From an uncultured Alphaproteobacteria bacterium (lineage in GTDB: Bacteria; Pseudomonadota; Alphaproteobacteria; JAPOUT01; G958296285), in the NCBI GenBank assembly GCA_958296285.1, contig OY282459.1, positions 1,346,762-1,410,761 of the forward strand: DNA of 64,000 nt. Reading direction: 5' to 3'. A program made the position numbers and the translations under genes. The notes beneath the pieces are model-generated. The model did no database searches, was not told where the DNA came from, and worked only from the letters and a program-made list of their open reading frames with translations. Position 1 is the stretch's first letter. Every line of letters begins with the position of its first letter. Positions 1 through 8,827 of this stretch are shown here, piece after piece.

Positions 1-47
1 AATGCCTTAACATAGATCATCCTCATTCATAGCCCCCAACGCGCATA

Positions 48-72
48 TAGCAGAATCGCGCGCGCTCTGCTA
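48..72. repeat. Short perfect inverted repeat upstream of nadK
   Basis: A 7-bp arm TAGCAGA (48-54) is matched by TCTGCTA (66-72) across an 11-base GC-alternating loop, ending 10 bases before the nadK start codon. It could be a hairpin in the leader, the tail terminator of an upstream gene, or an operator. There is no T-run after it, so an intrinsic terminator is unlikely. Function unknown. Confidence 0.4.
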
Positions 73-82
73 GAGTGCCGCC

Positions 83-841
83 ATGAAAATAGCCTTCGCC
101 GCCGCGCCCGACAAAGCCGCCGAAGACGCCCTCGCGCAATTGAAAAAACGCTATGGCGGCGCATCCGTCAAGGACGCCGATCTGATCGTCGCTTTGGGCG
201 GCGATGGCTTTATGCTCAAGACGCTCCATGCCACGATCGGAAAAAATATCCCGATCTATGGCATGAATCTGGGAACGACAGGCTTTCTGATGAACGCCTA
301 CAGACAGGAAAATCTCACGGAAAGGCTGGAAAAAGCGCGCGAGACTGTCCTGCATCCCCTGAAAATGAAGGCGAGAACGCGGGACGGAAATTTTAGCGAG
401 GCGCTCGCTCTGAACGAAGTTTCACTTTTTCGGCAAAGCCCGCAAACGGCGCAATTCCGCATTTTCGTAGATGGACAGGCGCGGATGGATTCTCTATCCA
501 GCGATGGCGTTCTGGTGGCGACTCCGGCGGGCAGCACCGCCTATAATCTTTCGGCGCAGGGTCCGATCGTGCCTATCGGCGCGCGCCTCCTCGCTCTGAC
601 GCCGATCAGCGCCTTCCGCCCCAGACGATGGCGCGGCGCGCTTCTCCCCTCTTCGTCCCATGTCCGAATCCAGACCGTCAATCCCGAAAAACGCCCGGTC
701 AGCGCTGTCGCCGATCACGCCGAAACGAAAGATGTCGGCGAAGTGGATATCCATGAAGAGACGAGCCTCTCGGCGCTGCTCCTCTTTGACGACTCCCACT
801 CTTTGGAAGAGCGGATCATCTCCGAGCAATTCCGCCCCTGA
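83..841 (+). CDS. nadK: NAD kinase
   Basis: ATP-dependent NAD kinase, the cytosolic enzyme that phosphorylates NAD to NADP. The 252-residue protein carries the family GGDG motif at residues 39-42, the following glycine-rich NLGTTGFL segment, a central LNEVSL motif, and the substrate-binding [12 protein letters not shown] stretch. Length and motif order match alphaproteobacterial NadK. Its 3' end overlaps the convergent Nudix gene by 26 bp. No strong ribosome binding site is visible before the ATG. Confidence 0.93.
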   Translation: MKIAFAAAPDKAAEDALAQLKKRYGGASVKDADLIVALGGDGFMLKTLHATIGKNIPIYGMNLGTTGFLMNAYRQENLTERLEKARETVLHPLKMKARTRDGNFSEALALNEVSLFRQSPQTAQFRIFVDGQARMDSLSSDGVLVATPAGSTAYNLSAQGPIVPIGARLLALTPISAFRPRRWRGALLPSSSHVRIQTVNPEKRPVSAVADHAETKDVGEVDIHEETSLSALLLFDDSHSLEERIISEQFRP

Positions 842-1634
842 CGATCCCCTCCGCCGCAGGATCAAAAATCTCCTCATGGACGGGATAGCCCGCCTCTTTC
901 GGAATGCGGAGAACGCTCTTCTCTCCGCGGCGCTCTATGATCGGCTCTACGGCGACAATCTGACGCCTGCCGATCATCGCCATCGCCTCTTTCAGCGAGG
1001 CGCAGGGCGCGAGCAGAGCCAGATTCATCTTGGTCGGGAAGATGATCTGCCGCTTGCCCGCCGCGCCGTCTCGCAGAGCGTCTTGCGGACGAATCCATAG
1101 AGAATCCACCGATTCGCGTCCGTCATGGAGTCCGACCTGCCCCTCCGGCGCGGCGGCGGCGAAGAACCATGTGTCAAAGCGCTTCGGCATGCCGGCAGGC
1201 GTGATCCATCGGGCGTAAATCCGGAGCGCCCCGCATTGAAGACGCAAGCCCTCGCGCCGAAGCCAAGAGGCGAGAGACAGCGCGCCTTTCTCAATATCTT
1301 CCCTGTCCTTTCCCAGCGCCGCGGCTTCGTCTCCCGAAAGAGGCGATCCGTTTTTTTGGGCGAGCAAAATGCCGGACTCCTCAAAAGCCTCGCGCAGAGC
1401 CGTCACGCGGACGCCCTTCGCATCCCCCTCATCCGAAGAGCCGTCGCAAAATGCGCGCGTCTCTTCCGAGCCGTCCTGATCCTCCACCCGACCGCCGGGG
1501 AACACCAGCGCGCTGGAGGCGAAGTCTATCCGATGGTGTCTTTGCACCATGAAAACCTCCAGCCCCGCCGCGCCGTCCCGCAGCAGAAGGACTGTCGCGG
1601 CAGGGCGGATCGGAACGGATTCGCGCTGCGTCAT
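816..1634 (-). CDS. Nudix family hydrolase
   Basis: Probable Nudix pyrophosphohydrolase of about 272 residues. A Nudix box is recognisable as GG followed by ...[13 protein letters not shown], the helix carrying the metal-binding RExxEE-type residues. The ATG at 1634 is chosen because the minus strand shows AGGAGG a few bases upstream; an in-frame start further upstream lacks this. The substrate cannot be told from sequence; the long C-terminal half resembles the acyl-CoA or nucleotide diphosphate type found in alphaproteobacteria. Convergent with nadK. Confidence 0.8.
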   Translation of the reverse strand: MTQRESVPIRPAATVLLLRDGAAGLEVFMVQRHHRIDFASSALVFPGGRVEDQDGSEETRAFCDGSSDEGDAKGVRVTALREAFEESGILLAQKNGSPLSGDEAAALGKDREDIEKGALSLASWLRREGLRLQCGALRIYARWITPAGMPKRFDTWFFAAAAPEGQVGLHDGRESVDSLWIRPQDALRDGAAGKRQIIFPTKMNLALLAPCASLKEAMAMIGRRQIVAVEPIIERRGEKSVLRIPKEAGYPVHEEIFDPAAEGIVRGGIARR

Positions 1635-1753
1635 AAAACGCCTCCTCTTGAAAACTCCTCCTCTCGGCGAGATTAGCCTTTCGGCGCGCATGACGCCACT
1701 CTTTCCTCTTTCTCTTTCTCTTTCGGCGAGGGAAAGCCTGCTATAGTCTCGCC

Positions 1754-2290
1754 ATGAAGCCCTTCGCGCCGCTCCTCAAGAAATTCCTGCCCGACAAAAA
1801 GACCGCGCTTCAGGCGCGATCTCTCTATGCGCGAATCCTGCGGGAGGCGCGCGACCCCGAATTCTATCGCTCTATGGGCGCGGCGGATACGCCGGAGGGA
1901 CGGTTTGAGATGATCGTCCTCCATATGTGGCTCGCCTTGCGGACTATCAAGGCGGACAGCCCGGATCTCGCGCGGAATCTGACCGAGAATTTCTTCGCCG
2001 ATATGGAAGCCAGTCTGCGCGAAGCCGGAATCGGCGATATGGGCGTGCCGCCCCGCATGAAGCGCATGGCGAGCGCCTTCTATGGACGTCTCGCCGCCTA
2101 TGATCAAGCGCTCGGCGGGAGCGCCGCCGATCTCGCCGAAAGTCTGAAAAACAACCTCTACGCCTTAAGCCCCACCGAAAAACACGCCCAAAAATACGCC
2201 GAAAAAATGGCGCGCCATCTCATCAAAAGAACAAGCAAAGGACGGAATGAAAGACAAGATAGACAATCGCCGATAAATCAGCAAGGATAG
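1754..2290 (+). CDS. Ubiquinol-cytochrome c chaperone family protein
   Basis: A 178-residue protein with the features of the Cbp3/ubiquinol-cytochrome c chaperone family: an N-terminal helical segment followed by RFEMIVLHMWLALRTIK and a basic methionine-rich PPRMKRMASAFYGRLAAYD stretch. In mitochondria the homologue helps assemble cytochrome b of complex III; in alphaproteobacteria the role is inferred. It sits just upstream of plsX, the usual neighbourhood, but the DUF177 and rpmF genes often found between them are absent here. Confidence 0.75.
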   Translation: MKPFAPLLKKFLPDKKTALQARSLYARILREARDPEFYRSMGAADTPEGRFEMIVLHMWLALRTIKADSPDLARNLTENFFADMEASLREAGIGDMGVPPRMKRMASAFYGRLAAYDQALGGSAADLAESLKNNLYALSPTEKHAQKYAEKMARHLIKRTSKGRNERQDRQSPINQQG

Positions 2291-2356
2291 ACGCCTTTAT
2301 TCCATCGGACGCGCCATTCGCGCCGATGTCAAAATCTGCGCGGGAGGGGGCGCGAC

Positions 2357-3457
2357 ATGTCGGATGAAATTATCCTGTCTTTGGACGCTATGGGCGGAGA
2401 GCTCGCGCCCGGCTCCGTCATAGAAGGGGCGGAGCGCGCGCGGCGGCGCGAAGAGAATGTCCGATTTCTCTTCCATGGGCAGGAGCCTCTGATCCATGAC
2501 GCGCTCCGCCAATTCCCGGAACTGCGGAAAATCTCGGCGATCCGCCATACGGACGCTGTCGTGGAAATGACCGACAAACCGTCTCAAACCCTCCGCCGCG
2601 CCCGCCAGAGCAGCATGTGGCGCGCGCTGGAAGCCGTCAAGAAAGGCGAAGCCCACGCCGCCATTTCAGGCGGAAACACAGGAATGCTGATGGCGATGTC
2701 CAAAATCATTTTTAAAACTTTGGAAGGCGTGAATCGTCCCGCCATCGCCGGACTTTGGCCTTCGGCTTCGGGCAAAAAGAATGTCGTGCTGGATTTGGGC
2801 GCGACCATCAATCCCGGCGCGAAGCAGCTCGTCCAATTCGCCTTTATGGGAGACGTCTGCGCCAGAATTCTGCTCGGCGCGAAAGAGCCGCGCATCGGGC
2901 TTCTCAATATCGGCGTGGAAGAGATCAAGGGGACGGAAAATGTCCGCGCCGCCGCCGAAATCCTCCAAAAGAGCCAAGACATAAGCTTTCAAGGCTTCGT
3001 GGAAGGAGACGCGCTGGGGCACGACATTGTGGATGTCATTGTGGCGGACGGCTTCTCCGGCAATATCGCCCTGAAGGCGGCGGAAGGCACGGCAAGACAG
3101 ATCGCCGCCTATCTCCAAGACGCCTTCTCGCAGTCGCTTCTGGCGCGGCTCGGCTATCTCTTCCTAAGACCGGCGCTCCGCGCCTTCCGCGATCAGATAG
3201 ATCCGCGCCATTTTAACGGCGGAGTCTTTTTGGGCGTCCGAGGCTTGGCGCTAAAGAGTCATGGCGGCAGCGATGAGGTCGGATTCGCTTTCGCGATTCA
3301 CTCCGCCGTCCAATGCGCCCGCGCGCGCCTCATTGAGCGCCTCGCCGAAAAACTCGCCCATCTGCCGGCGCTGCTCCAAGAAACGGGCGGCGCGGGCAGC
3401 GCGAGCGGCGCGGGCGGCGCGAAAACGCCCCTGCCCGAATCCGAGGCGATCCTATGA
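2357..3457 (+). CDS. plsX: Phosphate acyltransferase PlsX
   Basis: Acyl-ACP:phosphate acyltransferase, which makes acyl-phosphate for phospholipid synthesis at the inner face of the membrane. The protein opens with the family hallmark LSLDAMGGE and contains AAISGGNTGMLMA and the later FVEGDALGHDIVDVIVADGFSGN segment, all typical of PlsX. At 366 residues it is slightly long because of a Gly/Ala/Ser-rich tail near residues 345-358. The stop overlaps the fabH start as ATGA, so the two are translationally coupled. Confidence 0.95.
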   Translation: MSDEIILSLDAMGGELAPGSVIEGAERARRREENVRFLFHGQEPLIHDALRQFPELRKISAIRHTDAVVEMTDKPSQTLRRARQSSMWRALEAVKKGEAHAAISGGNTGMLMAMSKIIFKTLEGVNRPAIAGLWPSASGKKNVVLDLGATINPGAKQLVQFAFMGDVCARILLGAKEPRIGLLNIGVEEIKGTENVRAAAEILQKSQDISFQGFVEGDALGHDIVDVIVADGFSGNIALKAAEGTARQIAAYLQDAFSQSLLARLGYLFLRPALRAFRDQIDPRHFNGGVFLGVRGLALKSHGGSDEVGFAFAIHSAVQCARARLIERLAEKLAHLPALLQETGGAGSASGAGGAKTPLPESEAIL

Positions 3458-4473
3458 CGGAGAAAAAGAAGAGCCGAAACGCCGTCTCCCATAATGGCGC
3501 GCGCGTCTTGGGACACGGCGCTTATCTGCCGAAAAAAATCCTGACCAACGCCGATCTCGCCAAAAAGCTGGACACGAGCGATGAGTGGATCATGCAGCGA
3601 ACGGGAATCAAAAGCCGACACATCGCCGCCGACAATGAACGCACCTCCGATATGGCGACCCGCGCCGCCGAAGAGGCTCTGGCGAGCGCCAAAATCTCCG
3701 CCAAAGAGTTGGATTGCGTCATTGTCGCGACAACGACTCCGGATCGCACCTTCCCTTCGGTCGCCGCGCAAGTCCAAGCCAAACTGGGCATGGAGCAGGG
3801 ATATGGCTTTGACGTGCAGGCGGTCTGCTCGGGCTTCGTCTATGCGCTCACGGTCGCGGACGCGATGATGCGAGTCGGATCAGACCGCTTCACGCTCGTT
3901 GTCGGCGCTGACACGTTAAGCCGAATCTTGGACTGGGAGGATCGCGCGACTTGCGTCCTTTTCGGAGACGGCGCCGGCGCGATCCTTCTCCGCGCGCCGT
4001 CCGAAAAGGAGGAAGAAGAAAAAGACGGCGTCAAAAACGGAATCATCGCCTCCAGCCTCCACAGCGATGGACGACTCATGCCCCTCCTTTATACGGATGG
4101 CGGCGTTTCCTTCAATAAGAGCGCCGGCGTCATCAAGATGCAGGGGCGCGAGGTCTTCCGCCATGCTGTCGTCAATATCAGCGACGCCATCAACAAGACG
4201 CTTGAAAAAGCCGAAATGACCGCCGAGGACATTGACTGGTTCGTTCCGCATCAAGCGAATGCCCGAATCTTGAACGCGGTCGCCGATCGGCTCAGACTCC
4301 CCAGCGAGAAAATCGTGGTCACGATAGAGAAGCACGCCAACACTTCGGCGGCGTCCGTTCCTCTGGCGATCCATGAGGCGGTCGCGGACGGTCGCGTCAA
4401 GAAAGGCGATCTGCTCCTCCTAGAGGCGATGGGCGGAGGACTCACTTGGGGCGCTTTGCTGATGCGATGGTGA
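3454..4473 (+). CDS. fabH: 3-oxoacyl-ACP synthase III (FabH)
   Basis: Beta-ketoacyl-ACP synthase III, condensing acetyl-CoA with malonyl-ACP to start fatty-acid synthesis. The catalytic triad is visible: Cys125 in VQAVCSGF, His in DWFVPHQAN and Asn in EKHANTSAAS. The 339-residue length is normal apart from an acidic/lysine insertion (EKEEEEKDG) near residue 190. It forms a pair with plsX through a 4-bp overlap. Confidence 0.95.
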   Translation: MTEKKKSRNAVSHNGARVLGHGAYLPKKILTNADLAKKLDTSDEWIMQRTGIKSRHIAADNERTSDMATRAAEEALASAKISAKELDCVIVATTTPDRTFPSVAAQVQAKLGMEQGYGFDVQAVCSGFVYALTVADAMMRVGSDRFTLVVGADTLSRILDWEDRATCVLFGDGAGAILLRAPSEKEEEEKDGVKNGIIASSLHSDGRLMPLLYTDGGVSFNKSAGVIKMQGREVFRHAVVNISDAINKTLEKAEMTAEDIDWFVPHQANARILNAVADRLRLPSEKIVVTIEKHANTSAASVPLAIHEAVADGRVKKGDLLLLEAMGGGLTWGALLMRW

Positions 4474-4511
4474 TTGCCGAGACGCGAGAAATTTCCTAGA
4501 TTGATCCCGAC

Positions 4512-4589
4512 CGGGGCATGGCGCAGTCTGGCTAGCGCACCTGCTTTGGGAGCAGGGGGTCGCAGGTTCAAATCCTGCTGCCCCGACCA
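4512..4589 (+). tRNA. tRNA-Pro (anticodon TGG)
   Basis: A complete cloverleaf can be folded by eye: acceptor 4512-4518 with 4579-4585, D stem 4521-4524/4535-4538, anticodon stem 4540-4544/4552-4556 with anticodon TGG at 4547-4549, T stem 4562-4566/4574-4578 with TTCAAAT loop. The discriminator A is followed by an encoded CCA at 4587-4589. Confidence 0.96.
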
Positions 4590-4663
4590 TGATTGACTCT
4601 GGACAAGCGGCGCTGTCTGATAAACTCACGAGGGTAAAATCCTCAAAACGCTGGGAGAATGGC

Positions 4664-5038
4664 ATGGCTTTTTGGTTTTTCGCCGCAGGAAGCGCGGTGG
4701 CTCTCGGGGGCTTGGCTTTTCATGGCGTGGTCGGTCATCGCCGCTATGTGAGGGCGATCTTGACGTCCGGGCTGCCCACTCCGCTGCCGGAGCTGAGCTA
4801 TGTGTCTTGGCATGTCGTCTCAATCGCATTTTTGAGCTACGCTCTCGCCATGGGCTATTTGGCGATCTCGCCGGAAGCGGTGGAGCTTGCCGTCATGGTG
4901 GCGCTCATCTGCGGCGCGACAGCGGCGCTCTTTTTGCTGCTCGCCGCGCTCGGCCACAGCGCTTTGCTGCGCCTGCCCGGCGCCTATTTAAACTTCGCGA
5001 TCGCCCTCCTCGCTGTCGCCGGCATCTATAGCAGCTGA
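4664..5038 (+). CDS. Small membrane protein of unknown function
   Basis: A hydrophobic protein of about 124 residues with roughly four transmembrane segments (near residues 4-24, 46-68, 70-93 and 100-122). I do not recognise the family. The ATG at 4664 is preferred over an earlier one directly after tRNA-Pro because GGGAGAA lies just upstream of it and the protein then starts with a membrane segment. It stands alone between tRNA-Pro and the complex I subunit gene. Confidence 0.6.
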   Translation: MAFWFFAAGSAVALGGLAFHGVVGHRRYVRAILTSGLPTPLPELSYVSWHVVSIAFLSYALAMGYLAISPEAVELAVMVALICGATAALFLLLAALGHSALLRLPGAYLNFAIALLAVAGIYSS

Positions 5039-5095
5039 GATTCCTCCGCCTTTTCGCGGATGATATCCAATCCGTCTCCTCCATCAGGGATCACG

Positions 5096-5404
5096 ATGAC
5101 ACGAGCGCGAATCTATCAACCCTCTCCGCCGGCGACTCAATCAGGACGCGCGAAAGACTCGCGGTGGGTCTTGGAATATGAGCCCGCGCAGCCGCGATTC
5201 TCAGACGGTCTGACGGGCTGGACAGGCTCCGGCGACATGCGAAGCCAAATCCGCCTCCGCTTCAAAACACGCGCCCAAGCGGAAGCCTATGCGAAGAGAC
5301 AGGGCATCGCCTATCATCTCGCGCCAAGACGCGCCGAGACGCGCCGATCCAAATCCTACGCCGAAAATTTCAGCCCGCAGCGCCGACAAGCTTGGACGCA
5401 TTGA
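5096..5404 (+). CDS. NDUFS4-like complex I accessory subunit
   Basis: About 102 residues matching the ETC complex I 18-kDa (NDUFS4) family of alphaproteobacteria and mitochondria: MTRARIYQP near the start, then WVLEYEP, the GWTGSGD motif, and an RLRFKTRAQAEAYAKRQG helix. It is a peripheral accessory subunit of NADH:ubiquinone oxidoreductase. The start at 5096 has AGGGA upstream; an earlier in-frame ATG lacks the conserved beginning. The other nuo genes are not in this window. Confidence 0.85.
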   Translation: MTRARIYQPSPPATQSGRAKDSRWVLEYEPAQPRFSDGLTGWTGSGDMRSQIRLRFKTRAQAEAYAKRQGIAYHLAPRRAETRRSKSYAENFSPQRRQAWTH

Positions 5405-5458
5405 CGCTGACGAGACGCTCATATAAAAATTTCGCGCATCCGCGTGAAACCCACTTGC

Positions 5459-5535
5459 GCGCCCGTAGCTCAACCGGATAGAGCATCGGCCTTCTAAGCC
5501 GACGGTTGCAGGTTCAAGTCCTGCCGGGCGCGCCA
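5459..5535 (+). tRNA. tRNA-Arg (anticodon TCT)
   Basis: Cloverleaf folded by eye: acceptor 5459-5465 (GCGCCCG) with 5525-5531, D stem starting GCTC at 5468, anticodon loop CTTCTAA giving TCT, T stem GCAGG/CCTGC at 5508-5512/5520-5524. The discriminator G is followed by an encoded CCA (5533-5535). Confidence 0.96.
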
Positions 5536-5566
5536 CAGAGGAGAATGAGGAGAATAGGAGAATAAC

Positions 5567-6181
5567 ATGAACGGAAAAACGCCCATCGCCGCATCTCTGG
5601 CGCTTATCATCGGAGGCTGCGCGCTCTTCGCCGAAACCGTGATCCCAAGCGAAGCCGCCGGATACAAACTCTATCGCATGGGGCATTACGCGAAAGCGAT
5701 GCGAGTCTGGAAACGCGCCGCCGCGTCAGGAGACGCCGGCGCGGCGTTCCGTCTGGCGGCGGAATATCTGGACGCGAAAATCGTCAAGCGCGACGTCCCC
5801 CGCGCCGTCGCCTATCTCAAGACAAGCGCCGCCGCAGGCGAGCCGCGCGCCCAAAGAGAACTCGGAACCCTCCACGATCACGGACAGGGAGTCCCCTATT
5901 CGCTGGAAGAAGCGGCGAGATGGTATCTCGCCGCCGCCCGCGCGGGACTCCCTGACGCGCAGCACAATATCGCCGTCATGTTTGAGAATGGCGAAGGAGT
6001 CGCCAAAGACCTGCCCCAAGCCTATCTCTTCTACTCTCTGGCGATAGAAAATGATTTCAGACAATTCTCCCAGCCCGCCCTGGAGAAACTGATCGCCCGC
6101 ATGACCCCTCAAGAAAGACGGCGAGGCGAAGAACTCGTGGAAATGCGCTTGGAGAAGAAAAAACGACAGAGCGGACGCTAA
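5567..6181 (+). CDS. Sel1-repeat (TPR-like) probable lipoprotein
   Basis: A 204-residue protein with an N-terminal signal segment ending in a possible lipobox (IIGGC, Cys19), then about three to four Sel1-like repeats between residues 35 and 165 (AAEYLDAKIVKRDVPRAV, LHDHGQGVPYSLEEAARWY, MFENGEGVAKDLPQAYLFY). Sel1 repeats are helical protein-protein interaction modules; the partner is unknown. The C-terminus is charged and probably coiled. Its end overlaps the convergent biotinyl-domain gene by 4 bp. Confidence 0.75.
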   Translation: MNGKTPIAASLALIIGGCALFAETVIPSEAAGYKLYRMGHYAKAMRVWKRAAASGDAGAAFRLAAEYLDAKIVKRDVPRAVAYLKTSAAAGEPRAQRELGTLHDHGQGVPYSLEEAARWYLAAARAGLPDAQHNIAVMFENGEGVAKDLPQAYLFYSLAIENDFRQFSQPALEKLIARMTPQERRRGEELVEMRLEKKKRQSGR

Positions 6182-6396
6182 ACCGTCTCCATCCGCGCGA
6201 GCGGCTGATCCTCCTCCACAAGATCTCCCTCCTTGACTAGAATCTCGCGCACAATGCCATCGGAGGGCGCTTCCACCGGAATCTCCATCTTCATGGATTC
6301 CAAAATCAGAACCGCGTCTCCCGCCGACAGTCTGTCTCCCGCCGCCGCCTCTATCTTCCAAACAGTCCCCGAAACCTCGGCGCGAATCTCCCGCAT
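6178..6396 (-). CDS. Stand-alone biotinyl/lipoyl attachment domain protein
   Basis: A protein of only about 72 residues that is entirely a biotinyl domain: the target lysine is in the classic ESMKMEIP motif, preceded by a GTVWKIEAAAGDRLSAGD strand and followed by SDGIVREILVKEGDLVEEDQPL. Two tandem ATG codons (6399 and 6396) are possible; the second is better spaced from GAGGAG. Such small carriers serve carboxylases or decarboxylases such as acetyl-CoA or urea carboxylase, but no carboxylase subunit is adjacent, so the partner is unknown. Confidence 0.8.
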   Translation of the reverse strand: MREIRAEVSGTVWKIEAAAGDRLSAGDAVLILESMKMEIPVEAPSDGIVREILVKEGDLVEEDQPLARMETV

Positions 6397-6405
6397 CATC
6401 GCTCC

Positions 6406-7599
6406 TCAACCATTGGAATTGGCGGAGAGGCGATCCAAGCCCGCCGCCAAATCCTCTATCAGATCGGAGGCGTCTTCCAGCCCCGCGTGAATCCGTATCA
6501 AAACGCCTTCCGCCTCGCCGGTCAAGGCGCGATCCGGCTCGGCGACCGTCAGCAGACTCTCAAAACCGCCCCAAGAATAGCCCATGCCGAAAAGACGCAT
6601 CCCGTCAAACATCGCCGACAAAGCCCTCTCCTCAACGGGATTGAGAACCGCGCCGAACAAACCCGCCGCGCCCGAAAAATCGCGCCGCCATAGCTCATGC
6701 TGCCGATGAGACGGCAGCGCGGGATGCAGAACATGCGAAATCTCGGCGCGACTCTCTAAAAAACGCGCCAGCGCCAAGCCCGTCTCCTGATGCCGCGCCA
6801 TGCGAAGCGACAGCGTCCGAAGACCCCGCAGAGTCATATAGGCTTCATCGGCAGGGCCGCACAGACCCAACTGCCGATGCGTCCGCGAAAGAGCCCGCCG
6901 CATCGCCGATGTCGCCGTCACCGATCCCAAGAGCGTGTCGGAATGGCCGGAAAGATATTTTGTCGCCGCCTGCACCGACAAATCCGCGCCATGAAGCAGA
7001 GGGCGAAAAAAAAGCGGAGTCGCCCATGTGTTGTCCATGATCGTCCGCGCCCGATGACGCCGCGCGACCTCCGCCAACGCGCCCGCATCCTGCATCTCAA
7101 AAGTCAGCGAGGACGGCGATTCCAAAAATAACAGCGCCGTCTTCTCGCGGAACATCGCGCTCAGAGATTCGGCGCGCGCGGCGGGATCAAAATATTCGGT
7201 CTCCACCCCCATGCGGGACAAAAACTCATCGCAAAAAAGACGGGTCGGATTATAAACGCCATCGCTCACGAGAATATGATCGCCGCTCTTGACGACAGAC
7301 AGAATCGCGCAGCTGATCGCCGAAAGCCCGGACGGAGCGAGAACCGTATGGCGATAATCCTCCGCGCCCTCCAACTCGGCGATGGTCTCGGCGAGCGCCT
7401 TGGTGGTCGGGGTCAGTTTGCGCCCGTAAGTGAAGGCGCGCGCGCGATCCCGCATCGCTTTCAGAGTCGGAAAGAGCAGCGTGGAAGCGCGGTAAAGCGG
7501 AACATTCACCGCGCCATGATGCGCCGAAGATTCGCGCCCGGCATGAGCGAGACGAGTCGCCGATCCGAGACGCGGCGCGGATGGCTTCGGCTCTTTCAT
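6406..7599 (-). CDS. metC: Cystathionine beta-lyase
   Basis: PLP-dependent enzyme of the Cys/Met metabolism family, expected to cleave cystathionine to homocysteine in methionine synthesis. The 397-residue protein has the PLP-lysine in AATKYLSGHSD, the upstream PSGLSAISCAIL segment that binds the cofactor phosphate, and the MDNTWATPLFFRPL stretch typical of MetC. Opening residues TRLAHAGR and the SWGGFESL motif near the C-terminus agree. AAGGAG precedes the ATG at 7599. It ends 6 bp before the biotinyl gene. Confidence 0.88.
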   Translation of the reverse strand: MKEPKPSAPRLGSATRLAHAGRESSAHHGAVNVPLYRASTLLFPTLKAMRDRARAFTYGRKLTPTTKALAETIAELEGAEDYRHTVLAPSGLSAISCAILSVVKSGDHILVSDGVYNPTRLFCDEFLSRMGVETEYFDPAARAESLSAMFREKTALLFLESPSSLTFEMQDAGALAEVARRHRARTIMDNTWATPLFFRPLLHGADLSVQAATKYLSGHSDTLLGSVTATSAMRRALSRTHRQLGLCGPADEAYMTLRGLRTLSLRMARHQETGLALARFLESRAEISHVLHPALPSHRQHELWRRDFSGAAGLFGAVLNPVEERALSAMFDGMRLFGMGYSWGGFESLLTVAEPDRALTGEAEGVLIRIHAGLEDASDLIEDLAAGLDRLSANSNG

Positions 7600-7675
7600 A
7601 TGCGCTCCTTGAAAGATAAAGATGAGCAGAATAGCCTTGACGAAAGACGCGCCGCCGCTATTCTGTCAAAAGCTG

Positions 7676-7731
7676 CTCGTGGCGAGCCACTCGTGGCGAA
7701 CCACTCATGGCGAGCCACTCGTGGCAGCCCA
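7676..7731. repeat. Four tandem 14-bp units with internal dyad
   Basis: Four imperfect direct copies of CTCGTGGCGAGCCA occupy 7676-7689, 7690-7703, 7704-7717 and 7718-7731. Each unit also contains the near-palindrome TGGCGAGCCA, so the tract can form alternative small hairpins. It lies in the gap between the divergent metC and aapJ genes, about 47 bp before the aapJ start, where a regulator could bind or the leader RNA could fold. Confidence 0.8.
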
Positions 7732-7777
7732 CTTTATGCAAGAAGCCGCCCCAAATCCAGCTCCGGAGGACAATCTC

Positions 7778-8827
7778 ATGCCCACGATCCGATCGGCTCG
7801 CAGAATCGCTCCGCTCTTTCTGTCGGCGCTCGCTTTTCTCGGCGCGCCGGCGCTCGCGCTCGCGCAGAACGGCGAAACCCTGCAGCAGACCAAAGACAAT
7901 TATGGCGTGGTGCGCTGCGGCGTCAGCCAGGGGCTGCCCGGCTTCTCCAACCCCGACAGCCGAGGACAATGGGAAGGCATAGACGTGGATCTCTGCCGCG
8001 CGGTCGCGGCGGCGATTTTCGGCAATGCGAATAAGGTCAAATTCACGCCGACCTCGGCGAAAGAGCGCTTCGCGGCGCTGCAATCCGGCGAATTTGACAT
8101 CCTCTCGCGCAACACCACTTGGACTATGCAGCGCGACACCGCCCTCGGATTGGATTTCATCGGAACGCTCTATTATGACGGGCAAGGCTTCATGGTGCCG
8201 AAAACGCCCCCCCTCTCCAGCGCCAAAGAATTGGACGGCGCGACCGTCTGCACCAACGCGGGCACGACAACCGAACTCAATGTCGGCGATTTCTTCCGCG
8301 CCAACAATATGAAATATGAACTCATCACCTTTGAGAAAGCGGACGAAGTGGTCGCGGCTTACGATTCAGAAAGATGCGACGTCTATACCACCGATCAGTC
8401 CGCGCTCTACGCCAACCGACTCAAATTGCGGAACCCGGAAAACCATATCATCCTGCCCGAAATCATCTCCAAAGAGCCTCTCGGACCGGTCGTGCGGCAG
8501 GGCGATCCGCAATGGGCGGATATCGTCCGATGGACGCTCTTCGCGATGATCAACGCCGAGGAACTCGGAGTTACGTCCGAAAATGTGGACAGATTGCGCC
8601 GACAGTCTCAAGATCCCAAAATCCGCCGCCTTCTCGGAAGAGAAGGCTCTTTCGGCGAATCGCTCGGACTCTCCAAATTCTGGGCTTACCAGATCATCAA
8701 AAAGGTCGGCAATTACGGAGAAGTCTTTGAGAAGAGTTTGGGCGTCAACACCCCCCTCCGAATCCAAAGAGGGCAGAATGCTCTTTGGAAAGACGGAGGA
8801 TTCCTCTACGCGCCGCCGGTGCGCTGA
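7778..8827 (+). CDS. aapJ: General L-amino acid ABC transporter, substrate-binding protein
   Basis: Periplasmic binding protein of the AapJQMP/BztABCD system. A signal peptide (about residues 1-29, ending ALALAQ) precedes a mature domain that begins ETLQQTKDNYGVVRCGVSQG, typical of AapJ, followed by GIDVDLCRAVAAAIFG. At 349 residues the length is normal. The ATG at 7778 is chosen because GGAGGA lies 7 bases upstream; an in-frame start further up would translate the 14-bp repeat tract. First gene of aapJQMP. Confidence 0.93.
   Translation: MPTIRSARRIAPLFLSALAFLGAPALALAQNGETLQQTKDNYGVVRCGVSQGLPGFSNPDSRGQWEGIDVDLCRAVAAAIFGNANKVKFTPTSAKERFAALQSGEFDILSRNTTWTMQRDTALGLDFIGTLYYDGQGFMVPKTPPLSSAKELDGATVCTNAGTTTELNVGDFFRANNMKYELITFEKADEVVAAYDSERCDVYTTDQSALYANRLKLRNPENHIILPEIISKEPLGPVVRQGDPQWADIVRWTLFAMINAEELGVTSENVDRLRRQSQDPKIRRLLGREGSFGESLGLSKFWAYQIIKKVGNYGEVFEKSLGVNTPLRIQRGQNALWKDGGFLYAPPVR

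Noticed and set aside
23-355. A minus-strand frame opposite the nadK start
   Set aside because: Antisense to the NAD-binding GGDG region, no ribosome binding site.
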